A DNA stretch of 64,000 bases from Xanthobacteraceae bacterium (GTDB lineage: Bacteria; Pseudomonadota; Alphaproteobacteria; Rhizobiales; Xanthobacteraceae), in NCBI GenBank assembly GCA_019635585.1, contig JAHBZE010000002.1, positions 948,007 through 1,012,006 of the forward strand, in the 5' to 3' direction. The position numbers and the translations under genes are program-made. Position 1 is the stretch's first letter. The number at the start of each line of letters is the position of its first letter. Of this stretch, positions 27,757 to 37,025 are shown in pieces. The notes under the pieces are model-generated. The model had not been told where the DNA came from. It saw nothing but the letters and a program-made list of their open reading frames with translations, and made no database searches.

Positions 27757-28221
27757 ATGCGCAGCCTCAAATCGATCGCCATTCTTCTTCTCGCCGGTTC
27801 CACGCTGCTCGCGCAGCCGGCCGCCGCCGCAAGCTGGCTGGAGATGAATTTCGGCCTGCTGCGCGGCCCCGGCTACGACGGCAATGTCCCGACCTGCGAC
27901 TGGGGCCTCGGCACCATCTCGTCGCGTTTCAGCCAAAAGGAAAGCCGCTTCTGGGCGTCCGACGCGGTGATCGACGACTACGCCGACGTGCGCGAAGTGG
28001 CTTATCGCCCGTGGGGCGACAAGGTGATCCCGCGCCGCTACTGCGAGGCCAAAGCGCTGGTTTCGAGCGCCTCTTACGGAAAACAGGTCTGGACCAAGGT
28101 CTATTACTCGATCGGGGAAGACACCGGCTTTGCCGGCTTCACCTGGGGCGTGAACTGGTGCGTGGTCGGCGCGGATCGCAACCTCGCTTACGCGCCGGAC
28201 TGCAAACAGGCGAGACCGTAG
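27757..28221 (+). CDS. Secreted protein of unknown function paired with RNase T2
   Basis: 154 aa with signal peptide MRSLKSIAILLLAGSTLLAQPAAAA. The mature domain has four Cys (PTCDWGLG, RYCEAKA, NWCVVGA and PDCKQA) and many aromatic residues, which suggests a compact disulfide-bonded extracytoplasmic domain. It ends 2 bases before the RNase T2 start, so the two are surely co-transcribed. A chaperone, inhibitor or co-secreted partner of the RNase is possible but unproven. Confidence 0.72.
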   Translation: MRSLKSIAILLLAGSTLLAQPAAAASWLEMNFGLLRGPGYDGNVPTCDWGLGTISSRFSQKESRFWASDAVIDDYADVREVAYRPWGDKVIPRRYCEAKALVSSASYGKQVWTKVYYSIGEDTGFAGFTWGVNWCVVGADRNLAYAPDCKQARP

Positions 28222-28223
28222 TC

Positions 28224-28871
28224 ATGCGCCGCGCGGCGCTCGCGCTGGCATTTCTTCTCACCGCTCTTCTTCCCGCCAACGCGCAGCGTTACGGCGAGCC
28301 GGGCCAGTTCGACTTCTATGTGCTTTCACTTTCTTGGTCGCCATCGTACTGCGAGACTGCGGGCAACCGCGCCGATCCCGCGCAGTGCCGCCGCGGCAAG
28401 CCGCTGAGCTTCGTCATTCACGGACTCTGGCCGCAACACGACCGCGGCTTTCCGCAGGACTGCTCCTACAATCCCCCGCGCGTCTCCGACCGTACCATCA
28501 ATTCCATGCTCGACATCATGCCGAGCCGCCGCCTCATCATCTACGAGTGGCGCAAACACGGCACCTGCTCCGGGCTTTCGCCGGAGGACTATTTCGCGCT
28601 GGTGCGCCGCGCTTTCGAGCGCGTAAAAATCCCGGCGCAGTTTGAACAAACCCATCAGTGGCAGACGGTTTCGCCGCCGGAGATCGAAAACGCCTTTCGC
28701 GTCGCCAATCCGAAACTCGAAGGCGACATGATCGCGGTCACCTGCGACCGGCGGCATCTGCGCGAAGTGCGGATCTGCATGAGCAAGGACCTCGAATTCC
28801 GCGCCTGTCCGCAGGTCGACCGTCAGGCCTGCCGCAATCCGAAAATCGCGCTGCCGCCGGTGCGCGGCTGA
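28224..28871 (+). CDS. Ribonuclease T2 family protein (periplasmic RNase)
   Basis: 215 aa: signal peptide MRRAALALAFLLTALLPANA, then an RNase T2 domain with both catalytic sites. CAS1 is FVIHGLWPQ with His66 and CAS2 is YEWRKHGTC with Glu108 and His112. Eight or so Cys would form the family's disulfides. These enzymes cleave RNA through 2',3'-cyclic intermediates, here in the periplasm or outside, probably for nucleotide scavenging. The start is fixed by the 2-base gap to the upstream partner gene. Confidence 0.93.
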   Translation: MRRAALALAFLLTALLPANAQRYGEPGQFDFYVLSLSWSPSYCETAGNRADPAQCRRGKPLSFVIHGLWPQHDRGFPQDCSYNPPRVSDRTINSMLDIMPSRRLIIYEWRKHGTCSGLSPEDYFALVRRAFERVKIPAQFEQTHQWQTVSPPEIENAFRVANPKLEGDMIAVTCDRRHLREVRICMSKDLEFRACPQVDRQACRNPKIALPPVRG

Positions 28872-28894
28872 CCAAGCTCACTTAAGATCCGGCG

Positions 28895-29722
28895 ATGAAC
28901 TACCGGCACGGCTATCACGCCGGAAATTTCGCCGACGTTTTCAAGCACGCCGTGCTCGCACGCGTGCTTACGCTCATGGGCGCGAAGGAAGCGCCCTATC
29001 GTGCGATCGACACCCACGCAGGCGCAGGCCGCTACGCGCTCGACTCGCAACAGGCGCTCGCGACGGGCGAATTCAATGAAGGCATCCGCCGACTGCTCGG
29101 CAATCTTCCGCGCGGCGAGGCGCTCGAACTCCTGAAGCCTTATCTCGATGCCGTCGAAAAATACGCGCCTGCTTATCCGGGGTCGCCGTTGCTGATGCAG
29201 GCGCTGGCCCGCCCGCAGGACGCGCTCGTGTTCTGCGAACTGCATCCGGAGGAACGCGCCAAGCTCGAGAAAGCCGTCGGCCGCGACCGCCGCGCGAAGT
29301 GCATGGCGCTCGACGGCTGGACCGCTTTGAAATCGCTGCTGCCGCCAAAGGAGCGGCGCGGCGTGATCCTGATCGACCCGCCCTACGAGGACCCCGCAGA
29401 ATTCCGGCGCGCAGCCGAAGGCATCGAGGAGGCCAGGCGCCGCTTCGCCACCGGGGTCTATATCCTCTGGTATCCGGTAAAGAACCGGCACGATACCGAC
29501 GCCGCGATCCGCCGCGTCCAGCGCGCGTCACCAAAACCTTCCCTTCGGCTCGAACTCGAGATTGCAAAACCGGTCGCCGACGGCCCGCTCACCGCCACGG
29601 GCCTGCTGATCCTGAACCCGCCGTGGAAGCTGAAAGAAGAGTGTGAGGTGATGCTGCCCGCCCTGCAGCACGCGCTCGGCGCTGCGGTTCGCGGCGCGGT
29701 ACGGATCAGCGAAACCGGATAG
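28895..29722 (+). CDS. rlmJ: 23S rRNA (adenine(2030)-N(6))-methyltransferase RlmJ
   Basis: 275-aa SAM-dependent rRNA methyltransferase making m6A2030 in 23S rRNA. The N-terminal MNYRHGYHAGNFADVFKH is a near-invariant family signature, followed by a DTHAGAGRY SAM-binding loop (39-47) and the catalytic DPPY at 161-164. Length is standard. It is only 23 bases after RNase T2, but functional linkage is unlikely. Confidence 0.95.
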   Translation: MNYRHGYHAGNFADVFKHAVLARVLTLMGAKEAPYRAIDTHAGAGRYALDSQQALATGEFNEGIRRLLGNLPRGEALELLKPYLDAVEKYAPAYPGSPLLMQALARPQDALVFCELHPEERAKLEKAVGRDRRAKCMALDGWTALKSLLPPKERRGVILIDPPYEDPAEFRRAAEGIEEARRRFATGVYILWYPVKNRHDTDAAIRRVQRASPKPSLRLELEIAKPVADGPLTATGLLILNPPWKLKEECEVMLPALQHALGAAVRGAVRISETG

Positions 29723-29816
29723 CTGCTGCTTTTCAAGGCAGAGGGTTTCGCCTACGCTTTCGGCCGGGAAGAGAGAGCCGCGAATAAGCGGCCGCAAATA
29801 GCAGGGGAGAAGAAAT

Positions 29817-30032
29817 ATGCCGACTGTCGGCACCGTGAAGTTTTTCAACAGCGAAAAGGGCTATGGCTTCATCAAGCCCGATGACGGCGGGCGCGACGTT
29901 TTCGTCCACGTTTCGGCGGTAACGAGCTCCGGGCTCGGCACATTGAATGAAGGGCAACGCGTCTCGTTCGAGATCGAGCCGGACAAGCGCGGCAAGGGGC
30001 CAAAAGCGGTAAATCTTCAGAACGCCAGTTGA
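29817..30032 (+). CDS. cspA: Cold shock domain protein
   Basis: 71-aa single OB-fold nucleic-acid chaperone. RNP1 is KGYGFIKPD and RNP2 is VFVHVSAV. The start [11 protein letters not shown] is typical of CspA proteins. The ATG follows AGGGGAGAAGAAAT. A 94-base leader separates it from rlmJ and probably carries its promoter and a cold-responsive 5' UTR. Confidence 0.93.
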   Translation: MPTVGTVKFFNSEKGYGFIKPDDGGRDVFVHVSAVTSSGLGTLNEGQRVSFEIEPDKRGKGPKAVNLQNAS

Positions 30033-30062
30033 TCGGACCGGAACTGCGTACGATAAGTACGA

Positions 30063-30668
30063 ATGCTTATCTTACGCAGTTCTCCGCCCTCTCCGTTCGG
30101 GCGCAAAATCAAGATCGCGGCGGCCCTGCTCGGTTTGAGCGACCGCATCAAGATCGAAGTCACCGACACCAACGACCCGTCGGATACGATCCGCAAGCAG
30201 AACCCGCTCGGGAAAATCCCCGCGCTGATTCTGGAGGACGGCTCTGTGCTGTTCGATTCTCCGGTTATCCTGGAATATCTCGACAGCCTCGCCGGCGGCG
30301 GAAAGATCATTCCGCGCGAGGGCAAGGCGCGCTGGGACACGTTGCGTCTGCATGCGACCGCCGACGGCGTCATGGATGCGGCTCTCCTCCAGGTTTACGA
30401 AAAACGTTTCCGCCCCGAGGAGCATTGGGTCGCGAAGTGGACCGACTATCAGGCGGAGAAAGTTGCGCGCGCACTCGGCGTGCTGGAAGCGAGCCCACCG
30501 TCCCTGCCCGCGACGCCCGACATCGGTCACATCGCACTCGCTTGCGCGCTCGGTTATCTCGATCTGCGCTTCGAGGGAAAATGGCGCGCGAATTATCCGA
30601 AGCTCGTCGCATGGCTCGATGATTTCGCGGCCAAAGTCCCGGCCTTCGAAAAAACCAAAGCGCACTGA
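30063..30668 (+). CDS. Glutathione S-transferase family protein
   Basis: 201 aa. The N-terminal thioredoxin-like domain (LRSSPPSPFGRKIKIAAALL, then NPLGKIPAL and DSPVILEYLDS) carries the S-S/P-x-x-R-K glutathione-site pattern of beta- or YibF-like GSTs. A helical C-domain with DIGHIALACALGYLDLR follows. It is 30 bases downstream of the cold shock gene and ends before a strong bidirectional terminator. Substrate unknown. Confidence 0.88.
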   Translation: MLILRSSPPSPFGRKIKIAAALLGLSDRIKIEVTDTNDPSDTIRKQNPLGKIPALILEDGSVLFDSPVILEYLDSLAGGGKIIPREGKARWDTLRLHATADGVMDAALLQVYEKRFRPEEHWVAKWTDYQAEKVARALGVLEASPPSLPATPDIGHIALACALGYLDLRFEGKWRANYPKLVAWLDDFAAKVPAFEKTKAH

Positions 30669-30686
30669 GACCCGCGCACAAAAATA

Positions 30687-30716
30687 AAAAACCCCGGACC
30701 GAAGTCCGGGGTTTTT
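30687..30716. terminator. Bidirectional Rho-independent terminator
   Basis: AAAAACCCCGGAC (30687-30699) and GTCCGGGGTTTTT (30704-30716) form a 13-bp stem with a CGAA loop between the convergent GST and porin-like genes. T-runs lie on both strands. Confidence 0.9.
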
Positions 30717-30738
30717 CTTATCTTGAATTCGGTTCGGC

Positions 30739-31323
30739 TTAGTAGCCGAAGCGATAGTTCAGGCCGACCTTGACGGTCGAGGCGTCGGTGTTGCCGAGCG
30801 TCGTGGTGTTGTCGAAGTTGTAGTACATGTACTCAACCTTCGCCGACCAAGCCGGAGCGAACGCCCATTCGATACCAGCACCAAGCGCATAGCCGGTGTC
30901 GGTGTCGTGGAAGCCGGCAACCGCGCTGCGGTTCCAAGCAAGACCGCCCGTGCCGTACAGCATCGTGCGATCCCAGGTGTAGCCGACGCGAGCGCGCAGC
31001 GTACCGAGGTAGTCGATGTGCGCCGGGAAGGCGTTGTTCATGTCGGTACCGCTGATGTCAGCTTCGACGCCGAACACCCAGTTGCGGCTGAGCTGCCAGT
31101 TGTAGCCGGTCTGCAGACCGCCGAGGAAGCCATCGACGTTGCCGAGAGCGGTGTCGCTCCAGCCATAACCGACGTGACCACCGAAGTAGAAACCGGTCCA
31201 GTTGAACACCGGCGCCGGAGCGGCCTTGTAGACCGGGCCGCGGACCGGCATGTCAGCGGCGGAAGCGGGAGCCGCAGCGAGCAGCGCAGCAAGCGCGACG
31301 CCGGAGAGCAGGATCTTCTTCAT
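30739..31323 (-). CDS. Outer-membrane beta-barrel protein (Omp25/Omp31 family)
   Basis: 194 aa: signal peptide MKKILLSGVALAALLAAAPASAA, then a small eight-stranded barrel that begins at the family's FNWTGFYFGGHVGYGW motif and ends with the outer-membrane terminal signal LNYRFGY. ATG 31323 is chosen because AAGGA lies 8 bases upstream; ATG 31332 would sit on top of that site. It is a paralogue of the gene at 31600. These abundant alphaproteobacterial proteins tie the outer membrane to the cell wall or act in immune evasion in Brucella and Bartonella. Confidence 0.9.
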   Translation of the reverse strand: MKKILLSGVALAALLAAAPASAADMPVRGPVYKAAPAPVFNWTGFYFGGHVGYGWSDTALGNVDGFLGGLQTGYNWQLSRNWVFGVEADISGTDMNNAFPAHIDYLGTLRARVGYTWDRTMLYGTGGLAWNRSAVAGFHDTDTGYALGAGIEWAFAPAWSAKVEYMYYNFDNTTTLGNTDASTVKVGLNYRFGY

Positions 31324-31599
31324 TTTGACCATCCTTGATTCACAGACTTAGAAAACAACGCCCCCACCAAGGAGGCCAGTTGGTCGCTTAAGTTCGCGTC
31401 GGTTTAACGCCAAGCCCGCCGAAAAACTATGCCTTTTCAGCAACACCGCACCGAAAAGGCGGTACCAGAATATGGCGGAAACCGGACACGAATTCGTCGA
31501 TTAAGTGGACCATCACGAAAACGCTGCGTCTTGCGACGGGTTCCAATACGCGACGTTTATTTCAAAAGTTCCATTTCGTTTGTTTGCTTTGAATCAAAT

Positions 31600-32205
31600 T
31601 TAGAAACGATAGTTCACACCGGCACGCAGCAGACTCGAACTGAAGCCCACGCCCACCGGACCGCCAATGGTCTGGTAAGTCCGGCTGCCGAAATCCGTAT
31701 AGAGATATTCGAGCCGCGCACTGATATTCGGTGCGATCATGCCTTCTATGCCGAAACCGAGTGCGTAGCCGTAATGAGTCTGATCGTTCGACAGCCCGGC
31801 GACGCGCAGATCACCGCCCGCATAAGCGAAGCCACCGGTTGCGTAGAGCAGCACGCGATCGAACGCGTAGCCCAGGCGGCCGCGCAGTGTGCCGATGTAA
31901 TCGGCCGAGAAAAATCCGCTGGTAGTCCCGCCGTCGATACCGGTGATCGTTATGTCGGTTTCGGCGCCGAAAGTCAGACCGCTTACGAGCTGATAGTTGT
32001 AGCCGATCTGGCCGCCGATCGCGTAACCGGAGATATCCGAACGGTTGGCGTCGCCCCAGCCCCAACCCGTGTTCAGGCCGGCATAGAAGCCAGTCCAGTT
32101 GAACAAGTTCTGATAAACCTGGGGGGAATTGTTGTAGCGCGGCAGGTCGCCCGCGTAAGCGGGTGCCGCGACGAACAATGCCGCTGCCAGGATTACTTTC
32201 TTCAC
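31600..32205 (-). CDS. Outer-membrane beta-barrel protein (Omp25/Omp31 family), paralogue
   Basis: 201 aa: signal peptide MKKVILAAALFVAAPAYA, then FNWTGFYAGLNTGWGWGDAN and alternating amphipathic strands to a C-terminal AGVNYRF. It matches the gene at 30739 in length and motifs, though the outer loops differ. Each has its own ~250-base upstream region, so they are probably controlled separately. Upstream sequence 32206-32445 also holds the divergent uvrC promoter. Confidence 0.9.
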   Translation of the reverse strand: MKKVILAAALFVAAPAYAGDLPRYNNSPQVYQNLFNWTGFYAGLNTGWGWGDANRSDISGYAIGGQIGYNYQLVSGLTFGAETDITITGIDGGTTSGFFSADYIGTLRGRLGYAFDRVLLYATGGFAYAGGDLRVAGLSNDQTHYGYALGFGIEGMIAPNISARLEYLYTDFGSRTYQTIGGPVGVGFSSSLLRAGVNYRF

Positions 32206-32445
32206 GACCGGCCTCCTCCGCGGTGAGCGGAATAAAATGCTTTCCGGAGAACGATAAAGTTTTAAGAAAATTGAGTGGTTAACCGCCGTTAGGAAGCGCG
32301 GGCTTCTTCGCTCACGTACCTAACAAAGGGTAAAAATCGGCCCTCTTGCGGTAGTCCCCGGACCGAAACGTGATCCTTTTCCGCCGGGCCGGAGGCGAAA
32401 GTTCCCGCGCTGGCCGGATGCGCCTCGAAACCCTATTTTGCCGCC

Positions 32446-34476
32446 ATGCCCCGCGAAAAAGCCGCACCGGACGAAGAACTCGAGCGCAAGATCGAGGAAG
32501 AAGAAGGTCTGATCGGCGCCGCGCCGGATGAAGCCGAGGACGACGATCCGGCGCCCATTATCGAAACCTCGCCCGAGGACGACAGCGAGCCGGAAATTGG
32601 ACCGCTGCAAAAAGGCCGCGAAGCAATCCAGCGCTTTGCCAAGCTCGCGCCCGAAGCGCCCGGCGTGTACCGGATGATCGACGCGCAAGGCACCGTGCTC
32701 TACGTCGGCAAGGCGAAGAATATCCGCAAGCGCGTCACTTCTTATACGCGGCCCGACGGACACACGAACCGCATCGCGCGCATGATCGCGGCGACTGTCA
32801 CGATGGAATTCGTGACCACGAGCACGGAGCCCGAAGCGCTGCTGCTCGAAGCGAACCTCATCAAGCGGTTTCGTCCCTTCTACAATGTACTGCTACGCGA
32901 CGATAAGTCGTTTCCTTATATTCTGCTGACTTCCGGCCATCCCGCGCCTGCGATCGCGAAACATCGCGGCGCGCGCAACCGCCCCGGCGATTTCTTCGGC
33001 CCTTTTGCTTCCGCGGGCTCGGTGAACCGCACGATTACCGCGCTCGAGCGCGCGTTCTTCCTGCGCTCCTGTTCGGACTCCGTTTATGAAAGCCGCACGC
33101 GGCCCTGCCTTCTGTTTCAGATCAAGCGCTGCTCCGCGCCCTGCACCGGCGAGATCGCACTCGACGATTACAACCGGCTGGTCGGTCAGGCGCGCGACTT
33201 TCTTTGCGGCAAGAGCACCGCGATCAAAGACACGCTGCTCGCGGAAATGCAGACGGCTTCCGAAGCGCAAGATTACGAGAAGGCCGCCGTCATCCGCGAC
33301 CGCATGGCCGCGCTTTCGTTGATCCAGTCGCAGCACGGCGTGCATCCGCGCAATGTCGAGGAAGCGGACGTCTTCGCGATTTTCCAGCAGGGCGGAATCA
33401 GTTGCATCCAGAGCTTCTTCATCCGCAATCACCAGAACTGGGGCAATCGCGCGCATTTTCCGCGCGCCGACAAATCGCTCGAAGCCGGTGAAGTGCTCGG
33501 CTCGTTCCTCGCACAGTTCTACGACGGCAAGCCGGTACCGCGCGCGATCATCCTCTCGCACGACGTGCCGGACCAGAATGTCCTTGCCGAAGCGCTCTCG
33601 ACGCGGGCCGACCGCAAGGTCGAAATCGTGGTGCCGAAGCGCGGCGAAAAGTACGAGTTGATCGATCATGCGATCCGCAACGCGCGCGAGGCGATCGAGC
33701 GGCAGCTTGCGGAATCGTCTTCACAGCTACGCCTGCTGAAAAGTCTCGGCGAGCTACTGCAGCTTCCGCATCCACCGAAACGGATCGAAGTCTACGACAA
33801 CAGCCATATCATGGGCACGAACGCCGTCGGTGCGATGATCGTCGCCGGACCGGAAGGCTTCGCCAAAAACCAGTATCGCAAGTTCAACATCAAGTCGCCG
33901 GAGACCAAAGCCGGCGACGACACCGGCATGATGCGCGAGGTACTCAAACGCCGCTTCAAGCGGCTGGTGGAAGAAAATCCGCGCACGCATCGCGATCCGG
34001 TGGCGGAGACCGCGGGTGACACACCTTGGCCCGATCTCGTGATCGTGGACGGCGGCCTGCCGCAACTCACCGCCGCGCGCGAAACGATGGAAGAAGTCGG
34101 CATCGGCGACGTTCCGCTGCTCGCCGTCGCGAAGGGGCTCGAACGCGAATCCGGGCGCGAGCTTTTTCATATCCGGGGCCGTGAGCCGTTCCGCCTGCCG
34201 CCGCGCGATCCCGTACTCTATTTCGTCGAGCGGCTGCGCGATGAGGCGCACCGCTTCGCGATCGGCTCGCACCGCACGCGCCGGAGCAAGGACATCGGCA
34301 CCACCGGCTTGCAGGAAATCCCGGGCGTCGGCCCGTCGCGCAAGCGCGCGCTTCTGCATCACTTCGGAACCCTGAAGGCGATCGAGCAGGCATCGCTTTC
34401 CGACCTCGAAACCGTGCCCGGCATCGACGCGCGGCTCGCCAAAGCGGTCTATGATTACTTCCATGCAGGCGGCTGA
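32446..34476 (+). CDS. uvrC: Excinuclease ABC subunit UvrC
   Basis: 676-aa dual-incision endonuclease of nucleotide excision repair. After an acidic N-terminal extension (~55 aa) come the GIY-YIG domain ([24 protein letters not shown], 3' incision), a UVR motif that pairs with UvrB (about residues 265-300), the RNase H-like domain ([18 protein letters not shown], 5' incision; DLVIVDGG) and C-terminal helix-hairpin-helix motifs ([13 protein letters not shown]). Complete. It heads a run with pgsA and moaDE. Confidence 0.97.
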   Translation: MPREKAAPDEELERKIEEEEGLIGAAPDEAEDDDPAPIIETSPEDDSEPEIGPLQKGREAIQRFAKLAPEAPGVYRMIDAQGTVLYVGKAKNIRKRVTSYTRPDGHTNRIARMIAATVTMEFVTTSTEPEALLLEANLIKRFRPFYNVLLRDDKSFPYILLTSGHPAPAIAKHRGARNRPGDFFGPFASAGSVNRTITALERAFFLRSCSDSVYESRTRPCLLFQIKRCSAPCTGEIALDDYNRLVGQARDFLCGKSTAIKDTLLAEMQTASEAQDYEKAAVIRDRMAALSLIQSQHGVHPRNVEEADVFAIFQQGGISCIQSFFIRNHQNWGNRAHFPRADKSLEAGEVLGSFLAQFYDGKPVPRAIILSHDVPDQNVLAEALSTRADRKVEIVVPKRGEKYELIDHAIRNAREAIERQLAESSSQLRLLKSLGELLQLPHPPKRIEVYDNSHIMGTNAVGAMIVAGPEGFAKNQYRKFNIKSPETKAGDDTGMMREVLKRRFKRLVEENPRTHRDPVAETAGDTPWPDLVIVDGGLPQLTAARETMEEVGIGDVPLLAVAKGLERESGRELFHIRGREPFRLPPRDPVLYFVERLRDEAHRFAIGSHRTRRSKDIGTTGLQEIPGVGPSRKRALLHHFGTLKAIEQASLSDLETVPGIDARLAKAVYDYFHAGG

Positions 34477-34548
34477 ACGCAGCTTCGCGCGATGCCGCAT
34501 TGACGCCACCGGACGAGAGTGGCTTGCTTGCCCGGAACGGAAAAACGG

Positions 34549-35172
34549 ATGAATCGGACGACGCCAACCGCCGCACCTGTCACGCCCACCAAGGGCGCTT
34601 CGGCGTGGAGTTTCGCGAATATCCTGACTTACGGGCGCATCGCCGCGGTGCCTGCAGTCGCAGCCTGCCTGTTCGGCATTGCCGTTCTCGACGGCGGTTT
34701 GTGGCTGCGCTGGGTGGCGCTCGCGATCTACGTCATCGCCGCGATCACCGATTATCTCGACGGCTGGGTTGCGCGCGCCTACGGCCAATTCTCGAAACTC
34801 GGCCGCATGCTCGATCCGATCGCGGACAAACTGCTGGTTTCGTCCTGTCTGCTGATGCTCGCTGCCGACGGCACCATCCGCGGCTGGGCGTTGTGGGCTG
34901 CGATCATCATTCTCTGCCGCGAAATTCTGGTCTCCGGCCTGCGCGAGTATCTCGCCGAATTGCGCGTGAGCGTTCCGGTCACCAATCTCGCCAAGTGGAA
35001 GACCATGATGCAACTCGTCGCCATCGGCTTCCTGATCGCGGGCGATGCCGGCGACCGTGTGCTGCCTTACACTTCGCTGATCGGCGCGACCCTGCTCTGG
35101 ATTTCCGCGTTGCTCACGCTTTACACCGGCTACGATTATTTCCGTGCCGGCTCCAAGCATCTCGTTGAGTAA
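34549..35172 (+). CDS. pgsA: CDP-diacylglycerol-glycerol-3-phosphate 3-phosphatidyltransferase
   Basis: 207-aa membrane enzyme making phosphatidylglycerol phosphate, the committed step to PG and cardiolipin. It has the CDP-alcohol phosphotransferase motif, with DYLDGWVARAYGQFSKLG and downstream DPIADK spaced as in D-x2-DG-x2-AR-x8-G-x3-D-x3-D. About five membrane helices. Start ATG 34549; a GTG at 34519 would add 10 residues. The stop is one base before the moaD start, so pgsA, moaD and moaE form an operon. Confidence 0.93.
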   Translation: MNRTTPTAAPVTPTKGASAWSFANILTYGRIAAVPAVAACLFGIAVLDGGLWLRWVALAIYVIAAITDYLDGWVARAYGQFSKLGRMLDPIADKLLVSSCLLMLAADGTIRGWALWAAIIILCREILVSGLREYLAELRVSVPVTNLAKWKTMMQLVAIGFLIAGDAGDRVLPYTSLIGATLLWISALLTLYTGYDYFRAGSKHLVE

Positions 35173-35173
35173 A

Positions 35174-35425
35174 ATGAAAATCGTCTATTTCGCCTGGCTG
35201 CGCGAGCGGCTGAACAAGACCGAGGAGGATGTCGAAATCCCCGCCTCGGTGCAGACGATTGGCGACCTGATGCAATGGCTGAAGTCGCGCGGCGAGGAAT
35301 ACGAATATGCCTTCGACAATCCGAAGGTAATCCGCGCCGCGATCGATAAGACCCATGTGCAGCCCGGCGCGAAAATCGCGGGCGCGAGCGAGATCGCGTT
35401 CTTCCCGCCGATGACGGGCGGCTGA
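35174..35425 (+). CDS. moaD: Molybdopterin synthase sulfur carrier subunit MoaD
   Basis: 83-aa ubiquitin-like protein whose C-terminal Gly-Gly (FPPMTGG) is thiocarboxylated and donates sulfur to molybdopterin. The ATG lies 1 base after the pgsA stop. With moaE it provides the cofactor for MsrP elsewhere in the window and other molybdoenzymes. Confidence 0.95.
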   Translation: MKIVYFAWLRERLNKTEEDVEIPASVQTIGDLMQWLKSRGEEYEYAFDNPKVIRAAIDKTHVQPGAKIAGASEIAFFPPMTGG

Positions 35426-35429
35426 TCCG

Positions 35430-35888
35430 ATGAGCGGCGAAACCGTCCGCATCACGCTCGAACCCATCGAGACCGACAAAGAGTCGAAGGCTGCCGCGGC
35501 ATCTGCCGGCAATGCCGGCGCGCTCGTGACTTTCTCCGGCATCTGCCGCGCCGACGAAAAAGGCGAGGAAATCTCCGCACTGTTTCTCGAGCATTATCCG
35601 GGCATGGCTGAGCAGGAGATTTCCGCGCATGTCGAAGAGGCCAAGCGTCGCTGGCCGCTGCTTGCCGCGCGCGTGGTGCATCGGGTCGGCCGCATCGAAC
35701 CCGGCGAAACCATCGTCTTCGTCGCCACCGCATCGGCGCATCGCGAAACCGCTTTTCAGGCCGCCGAGTTCATCATGGATTATCTGAAGTCCTCCGCACC
35801 GTTCTGGAAACGCACCGAAGGCGGCAAGCGCGAAGCCTGGGTCGAAGCGAATGAGAAGGACGAACGAGCGCTCGATCGCTGGAAATAA
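35430..35888 (+). CDS. moaE: Molybdopterin synthase catalytic subunit MoaE
   Basis: 152-aa large subunit that converts precursor Z to molybdopterin with MoaD. Typical segments: GALVTFSGICRADEKG, LFLEHYPGMAEQEI, HRVGRIEPGE, TASAHRETAFQAAEFIMDYLK and the catalytic lysine region FWKRTEGGKREAWVEA. It starts 4 bases after moaD. Both the order and the pgsA linkage are common in alphaproteobacteria. Confidence 0.95.
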   Translation: MSGETVRITLEPIETDKESKAAAASAGNAGALVTFSGICRADEKGEEISALFLEHYPGMAEQEISAHVEEAKRRWPLLAARVVHRVGRIEPGETIVFVATASAHRETAFQAAEFIMDYLKSSAPFWKRTEGGKREAWVEANEKDERALDRWK

Positions 35889-35915
35889 AAACGCGGCGGA
35901 GTGACCCGCCGCGTT
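35886..35915 (-). terminator. Terminator between moaE and ilvE (convergent)
   Basis: AACGCGGCGG (35890-35899) pairs with CCGCCGCGTT (35906-35915) around AGTGAC. TTTTATTT on the minus strand suits ilvE. The plus-strand T-run is weak. Confidence 0.7.
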
Positions 35916-35937
35916 AATCAATTCAATCGCGAAATTC

Positions 35938-36825
35938 TTACGCCGCCTTCTGCTTCGGCTGCACCGCGGCGGTGTAGTCGTCCATCAGCGTCTGCGTGAT
36001 CTTGGACGGCGTGAACTTCCACTGGCCGATTTCGGAAACCGGCGTCACTTCCGCCGCCGTGCCGGTGATGAAGCACTCGCTGAAGCCCGCGAGCTCTTCC
36101 GGCTTGATGTGCCGCTCGATCACTTCATAGCCGCGCTGCTTCGCGAGGCCGACCACCGTGCGGCGCGTGATGCCGTCGAGAAAACAATCCGGCGTCGGCG
36201 TGTGCAGCTTGCCGTCCTGCACGAAGAACATGTTCGCGCCGGTGCACTCCGCGACGAAACCGCGATAGTCGTACATCATCGCGTCTGCATAGCCCTTACG
36301 CTCGGCTTTGTGCTTCGAAATCGTGCAGATCATGTAGAGGCCCGCGGCCTTCGCCTTGCACGGGATCGTCGCCGGATCGGGGCGGCGATAATCTGCGACA
36401 TCCAGGCGGATGCCCTTCATCTTCTCCGCCGGATCGAAATAGCTCGGCCATTCCCAGGTCGCGATCGCGAGATGGATTTTGTTGTGCTGTGCCGAAACGC
36501 CCATCATCTCCGAGCCGCGCCATGCGACCGGGCGCACATAGGCGTCCTTCTGGCCGTTGGTTTTCAGCACCAGCGCCTTGGCTTCGTCGATTTCCGCGAC
36601 CGAGTACGGGATTTCGAAGTCGAGCAGTTCGCCCGACTTCCTGAGCCGCTCGCTATGCTCGGTGCTCTTGAAGATTTCGCCGCCGTAGGCGCGCTCGCCT
36701 TCGAACACGCAGCTCGCGTAATGCAGGCCATGCGACAGGACGTGAAGGTTCGCGCTTTCCCACGGCACCAGTTGGCCGTCGTACCAGATTTTTCCTGGAC
36801 GTTTGTCGAAAGGTTCACCGGCCAT
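35938..36825 (-). CDS. ilvE: Branched-chain amino acid aminotransferase
   Basis: 295-aa fold-type IV PLP enzyme catalysing the last step of leucine, isoleucine and valine synthesis. Features: LHVLSHGLHYASCVFEGERAYGG near the start, the PLP lysine in KAKAAGLYM, the acidic GFVAECTGANMFFV segment and FITGTAAEVTPV at the phosphate site. ATG 36825 has GTGAGGAG upstream; the frame continues to 36891 but those 22 residues look non-coding. Divergent from petP with a 200-base intergenic region. Confidence 0.94.
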   Translation of the reverse strand: MAGEPFDKRPGKIWYDGQLVPWESANLHVLSHGLHYASCVFEGERAYGGEIFKSTEHSERLRKSGELLDFEIPYSVAEIDEAKALVLKTNGQKDAYVRPVAWRGSEMMGVSAQHNKIHLAIATWEWPSYFDPAEKMKGIRLDVADYRRPDPATIPCKAKAAGLYMICTISKHKAERKGYADAMMYDYRGFVAECTGANMFFVQDGKLHTPTPDCFLDGITRRTVVGLAKQRGYEVIERHIKPEELAGFSECFITGTAAEVTPVSEIGQWKFTPSKITQTLMDDYTAAVQPKQKAA

Positions 36826-37025
36826 GGCGTTGCTCCTCACTCGCGAGCCGCTCTCGGCTCTCTTTCCGGGTTTTGCCTCACCAGCCAACACCCGTTATGT
36901 TTGCGGCCAATGAGAGCGGTTCTGTCTGCTTCGCGCAATGATCGTAACGCGGCCACCGGCCCTTTTGGTACGATCCTTTCGCGAAAGCGGCACTCTCGGT
37001 AACAATCAGACGAAAATAAGTCAAT

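Noticed and set aside
27757..28871. Toxin-antitoxin pair interpretation of the RNase T2 operon
   Set aside because: Both proteins carry signal peptides and act outside the cytoplasm, so a classical toxin-antitoxin system is unlikely.
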